From: an uncultured Collinsella sp.
GTDB lineage: Bacteria > Actinomycetota > Coriobacteriia > Coriobacteriales > Coriobacteriaceae
Assembly (NCBI GenBank): GCA_900545995.1
Contig: URBM01000017.1
Span: 1 to 19,396 of the forward strand
Direction of reading: 5' to 3'
Length of the DNA: 19,396 nt
Shown here one piece after another: positions 16,494 through 19,396 of this stretch (positions are counted from its first letter, which is position 1; each line of letters begins with the position of its first letter). The notes under the pieces were generated by a model, which saw only the letters and a list, made by a program, of their open reading frames with translations, ran no database searches and had not been told where the DNA came from. The position numbers were made by a program, and so were the translations under genes.

Positions 16494-17879
16494 GTGGATC
16501 TCAATAGGCTGATTCTGGGCAAGAGCTACAACTCTACCAAGGTCTTTCGTACCGCTCAGCATGTGGTTCAAGCCATCTTGCTCGGTATTGTCGTTCCGCT
16601 GCTTATCCTGCTGCTCATCTGGGATCTAACCGATAATCCCAATCCCGTTCCGGCCGTTGTCGTCATTGCCGGCTTGGTCATGCTGTGCTTCTTCTTCTCG
16701 TACGTCTTTGTCGTTCCCGACGACCTCACATCGAGCGCAACCGACCGCACGCTCGCCATCGCTTCAAAAATATTCGCCTACACGTCGCGCGGCCTTACGC
16801 CCGAAGCTGCCCTAGGCGCCTCTAAGATCATCCTGTCCGAAACTATCGCCTCTGCCATCTGCTTTACCGACGGCAAGCAGGTGTTGGCAAGCTGGGGCGA
16901 GGGCTCGGCAAAATGCCCCGCGGGCACCCCGGTGGTGCTGCGGACTACGCTCAACGTGATCAACAGCGGTGAGCAAAGCGTGTTCTCGCGCGATGCCTCG
17001 ACCGAGACAGGTGGCTACTTTCCGCGCCTGCGCGCCGGTATTGTCGCACCGCTTACCGTGCGCGGGCATTGCGTGGGCACGCTCGAGCTGTATTATCCCC
17101 GTCTGAGCAGCATCGATATGCGCCAGACGGCGCTTGCCTCGGGCTTTGCCGACCTCATTTCCACGCAGCTTGCGAGCTTTGAGCTCGAGCGCCAGGACGA
17201 GCTTACGGCCCGCGTGGAGCTGCGCGCCTTGCAATCGCAGGTCGATCCTCATTTTCTGTTTAACACCATCAGCACCATCGTGTCGCTCGTGCGTACCGAG
17301 CCGGACAAGGCCAGGTCGCTGCTGATCGACTTCTCCAACTACTACCGTCAGACGCTTTCTGATTCCGATACCCTCACAACGCTCGAGCACGAGGTGGAAC
17401 AGGGCACTCGCTATATCAATCTTATGCAGGCTCGTTATGGCGACGGCCGTCTGCGCGTCTCGGTCGATATCGACTTTGAGGTGCGCGATTGCATGGTGCC
17501 GCCGTTTATCTTGCAGCCGTTGCTCGAAAACTGCATCAAGCACGCGCAGCGCGAGACCGAGCCGCTTTCTATTCATGTTAGGGCTTTCGAGACCGATGAC
17601 GGTTTGGAGATCATCGTCGAGGACGATGGCATCGGTATGAGCGAAGAGGTCTGCGCGCATCTGTTTGAGCAACATCGCCTGGAGGAGCCCGAGAGCATTA
17701 CCGCCGACGGCTCCGTCAAGCGAGGTTGCGGCCTGGCGCTCTTCAACGTGCTTCAGCGCATCCATTTCTTTTACGGAGAAGATTCCGGCATGCGCGTGAA
17801 GTCCCAGGAGGGCGTGGGAACGCAGGTCATCGTCGAGCTGAACGGCGAGCCGCATGAGCCTGCGCCGTTGACGGCGTAG
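16494..17879 (+). CDS. LytS/YehU-family sensor histidine kinase
   Basis: This membrane sensor phosphorylates the LytTR regulator encoded next. The 461-residue protein has two transmembrane helices (about 24-43 and 53-74) with a short outer loop. A GAF-like cytoplasmic domain (about 85-215) follows, then the His_kinase domain with Gln-Val-Asp-Pro-His-Phe-Leu-Phe-Asn-Thr (His253), and an ATPase domain with Asn346 (Leu-Glu-Asn-Cys-Ile-Lys-His-Ala), Asp-Asp-Gly-Ile-Gly and Gly-Cys-Gly-Leu-Ala. The small outer loop suggests the signal is sensed in the membrane or by the GAF domain. I chose GTG 16494 because AAGGAG (16482-16487) lies 6 bases upstream. ATG 16488 has no spacing, and ATG 16425 would translate through the terminator hairpin. 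The regulator gene follows after 38 bases, so the pair is almost certainly cotranscribed. The stimulus is unknown; peptide or amino-acid sensing would fit the upstream genes. Confidence 0.92.
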   Translation: MDLNRLILGKSYNSTKVFRTAQHVVQAILLGIVVPLLILLLIWDLTDNPNPVPAVVVIAGLVMLCFFFSYVFVVPDDLTSSATDRTLAIASKIFAYTSRGLTPEAALGASKIILSETIASAICFTDGKQVLASWGEGSAKCPAGTPVVLRTTLNVINSGEQSVFSRDASTETGGYFPRLRAGIVAPLTVRGHCVGTLELYYPRLSSIDMRQTALASGFADLISTQLASFELERQDELTARVELRALQSQVDPHFLFNTISTIVSLVRTEPDKARSLLIDFSNYYRQTLSDSDTLTTLEHEVEQGTRYINLMQARYGDGRLRVSVDIDFEVRDCMVPPFILQPLLENCIKHAQRETEPLSIHVRAFETDDGLEIIVEDDGIGMSEEVCAHLFEQHRLEEPESITADGSVKRGCGLALFNVLQRIHFFYGEDSGMRVKSQEGVGTQVIVELNGEPHEPAPLTA

Positions 17880-17917
17880 CACGCGGTTGGATTGAGAGAA
17901 AAAGAGGGGAAGCACAT

Positions 17918-18652
17918 ATGTCCGAAGGCTGGAACATCTTGGTGGTTGATGACGAGCCTCCCATTAGGGCTGAGCTACGCTATCTGTTGGAAAAGGATAC
18001 GCGTGTGGGTCAGATTGCCGAGGCGGGCAATGTCACCGAAGCCGTGGAGTCGATTCTGTCGAACAAGCCCGACGTGTTGTTTTTAGACATTACCATGCCC
18101 GGTCGCTCGGGAATTGAGCTTGCCGAGACGCTGCAGAACCTAAAGACGCCGCCGGTGGTTGTGTTTGTGACGGCGTTTGCCGAATTTGCCGCTGATGCGT
18201 ATAACCTCGATGCGGTCGACTATGTCGTCAAGCCGGTCGAGGACGCACGCCTGTCAAAGGCACTCGACAAGATCGAGGCAGCCTTGGGTGCCCGTCGTGT
18301 TATCCACGCTCCGCGCCAGCCTTTGCGTCTGACGGTGGACCGCGGGGGCAAAAAGGTGTTCATTCCCGCCGCAGACGTCTGCTACTTTGAGGCGCGCGCC
18401 GATTTTTGCAACGCCATCTGCGCCGAGGGAACGTACCTGATCAATGAGTCGATCTCTTCGCTCGAGCGTCGCTTGGACTCCGAGGGCTTTATTCGCGTTC
18501 ATCGCAGCTACCTGGTCAATTTGGAAGACGTGCACAATGTTGAGATTGGCTCCACGGGGTTGATGGAGCTCAGGCTCGACCGCGTGAACTCGACGGTACC
18601 GGTGTCCCGTCGTCGTGCCGCCGAGGTCAAGTCGCACCTGGGGCTTGCGTAA
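17918..18652 (+). CDS. LytTR-family response regulator
   Basis: This is a transcription factor activated by the preceding kinase. The 244-residue protein has a receiver domain (about 5-120) with Asp11-Asp12, the phosphoacceptor Asp57 in Phe-Leu-Asp-Ile-Thr-Met-Pro-Gly, a Val-Thr-Ala switch residue, and Lys105 in Val-Lys-Pro. A LytTR DNA-binding domain (about 135-244) follows, with the typical Ala-Asp-Val-Cys-Tyr-Phe-Glu-Ala and Phe-Ile-Arg-Val-His-Arg-Ser-Tyr-Leu-Val-Asn motifs. LytTR proteins usually bind pairs of short direct repeats. I did not find a convincing pair, so the target gene is open. AGAGGGGA at 17903-17910 supports the start. Confidence 0.94.
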   Translation: MSEGWNILVVDDEPPIRAELRYLLEKDTRVGQIAEAGNVTEAVESILSNKPDVLFLDITMPGRSGIELAETLQNLKTPPVVVFVTAFAEFAADAYNLDAVDYVVKPVEDARLSKALDKIEAALGARRVIHAPRQPLRLTVDRGGKKVFIPAADVCYFEARADFCNAICAEGTYLINESISSLERRLDSEGFIRVHRSYLVNLEDVHNVEIGSTGLMELRLDRVNSTVPVSRRRAAEVKSHLGLA

Positions 18653-18685
18653 GAGGCTTGCGTGCCGTCGTTTACCATCGCAGGT

Positions 18686-18712
18686 TTGGCATGGGCGCGC
18701 GGTGGGCATAAT
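18686..18712 (+). promoter_or_regulatory. weak candidate promoter for the phospholipase-family gene
   Basis: TTGGCA (18686-18691) and CATAAT (18707-18712) are separated by 15 bases, shorter than the usual 17. No terminator is visible after the response regulator gene 34 bases upstream, so read-through is equally possible. Confidence 0.3.
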
Positions 18713-18744
18713 GGGTGGCATCGAATGAAATCGAAAGGATCATT

Positions 18745-19389
18745 ATGCCCGCGCTTATCACCCATCATCTGTTTGGCGAGGAAAGCATCGACCGTCTTCC
18801 GCAGGGCGTCATCACGTCCGATGAAGAGCGCATTGCCTTTATCTTGGGCAACCAAGGCCCCGACCCGTTTTTCTTTCACATTCTGACACCGCGTGTTTCC
18901 GACTGCACGCTGCTGGCGCAGGTCATGCATCGGTCGCGCATGTCTCGCCAGTTCGCGTGCCTACGCGACGGCGTGTCGCATCTGCTGCCGCGCGACGCCA
19001 GCTTGGGTCGTGCCTTTGCGCTGGGCCTGCTGTCTCATTACGTGCTCGACCGCAACGCCCACCCCTTTGTCTATGAGCAGCAGTTTGGCATCGTGGAGTC
19101 CGATTCAGAGCTTGAGGATTCGAGCAGTCAGGTCCATGCCGTGATCGAGAGCGACCTGGATGTACTGATGCTGCAGCTTAAACGCGATGGCGCTACGGTT
19201 GACGATTACCCGCCGGCGGGCGAGATCGTCACTACCGATCGCATCAATCGCGTGGCCGGCGTGCTGATGAGCTATGTTGCCGGACGCGTGTACGGCATTG
19301 ACATTCCGGCGGGGGAGTACGGTGCTGCCGTTGCCAATATGCAGCGACTTTACCGCGCGATTGAGCCGGCCGGCTCAATCGCGCGGTAA
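18745..19389 (+). CDS. zinc-dependent phospholipase C-family protein, 3' end artefactually truncated
   Basis: The visible part is the start of a protein of the Zn_dep_PLPC family, whose founder members cleave phospholipids; many bacterial members have no proven function. Metal-site features are His7-His8 near the N terminus, Gly38-Pro39-Asp40-Pro41-Phe, and Ser97-His98-Tyr-Val-Leu-Asp102...Ala105-His106-Pro-Phe. There is no signal peptide, so action inside the cell is likely. I chose ATG 18745 because AAAGGA (18734-18739) lies 5 bases upstream; an in-frame ATG at 18715 has no such site. The last six codons and the TAA at 19387-19389 lie in the reverse-complemented arm of the terminal palindrome. 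Only about 208 residues are genuine, and the true gene probably continues beyond the window. Confidence 0.8.
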   Translation: MPALITHHLFGEESIDRLPQGVITSDEERIAFILGNQGPDPFFFHILTPRVSDCTLLAQVMHRSRMSRQFACLRDGVSHLLPRDASLGRAFALGLLSHYVLDRNAHPFVYEQQFGIVESDSELEDSSSQVHAVIESDLDVLMLQLKRDGATVDDYPPAGEIVTTDRINRVAGVLMSYVAGRVYGIDIPAGEYGAAVANMQRLYRAIEPAGSIAR

Positions 19390-19396
19390 AGTCGCT
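19343..19396. repeat. perfect 54-bp palindrome at the window end, probable foldback artefact
   Basis: Bases 19370-19396 are the exact reverse complement of 19343-19369, with no loop. The left arm is in-frame coding sequence, so the right arm is simply that coding sequence turned back. The palindrome reaches the last base of the window. This is typical of a contig ending at a self-complementary assembly node or a chimeric foldback read. A real palindrome this perfect inside a gene would be unstable. Confidence 0.85.

Overview
The window looks like a stretch of Collinsella-type chromosome (Coriobacteriia, Actinomycetota; obligately anaerobic gut bacteria). The signs are a high-GC, strongly C/G-ending codon style, a one-chain pyruvate:ferredoxin oxidoreductase, a lone carbamate kinase, a lactose/cellobiose-family PTS with a phospho-glycosidase, strong AAGGAGG-type ribosome binding sites, and compact GC-rich terminators. 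The genus is inferred from overall style, since no marker RNA gene is present.

Layout. 1-93: 3' end of an unidentified gene. 94-542: a repeat copy and a long leader. 543-4082: nifJ, followed by a terminator nested inside a 125-bp inverted repeat. 4218-4777: a gene-free region with two copies of a hairpin and then an AT-rich stretch. 4778-5740: carbamate kinase. 5741-6173: terminator and a dense block of GGGGAC repeats. 6174-8069: PRD-type PTS regulator. 8189-11670: PTS IIA, IIB, IIC and a GH1 6-phospho-beta-glucosidase, a tight sugar operon. 11671-12118: terminator, the same GGGGAC repeats, and an array of three 46-nt palindromic units with an exact 62-nt period. 12119-13153 (minus strand): a membrane-anchored C39-like cysteine peptidase. 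13154-13514: divergent regulatory region with hairpins. 13515-16375: APC-type amino-acid permease and a metal-dependent amidohydrolase. 16494-18652: LytS-like sensor kinase and LytTR response regulator. 18745-end: Zn-dependent phospholipase C-family protein, cut off by a perfect 54-bp foldback palindrome at the window edge.

Function. nifJ and carbamate kinase belong to anaerobic energy metabolism (acetyl-CoA plus reduced ferredoxin; ATP from carbamoyl phosphate). The PRD regulator probably senses PTS flux and activates the adjacent beta-glucoside operon. The permease and amidohydrolase probably import and hydrolyse an amino-acid-like or dipeptide-like compound. A strong terminator stands between that pair and the sensor kinase with little room for a separate promoter, so kinase expression may depend on read-through or attenuation.

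The most unusual material is non-coding: the GGGGAC repeat families found just after gene ends (one copy supplies the stop codon of the peptidase gene), the 62-nt palindromic array, the 125-bp inverted repeat after nifJ, several perfect palindromes beside ribosome binding sites, and the terminal foldback, which is probably an assembly or library artefact. I saw no recognisable defence, phage or CRISPR system, and no transposase, rRNA or tRNA gene.
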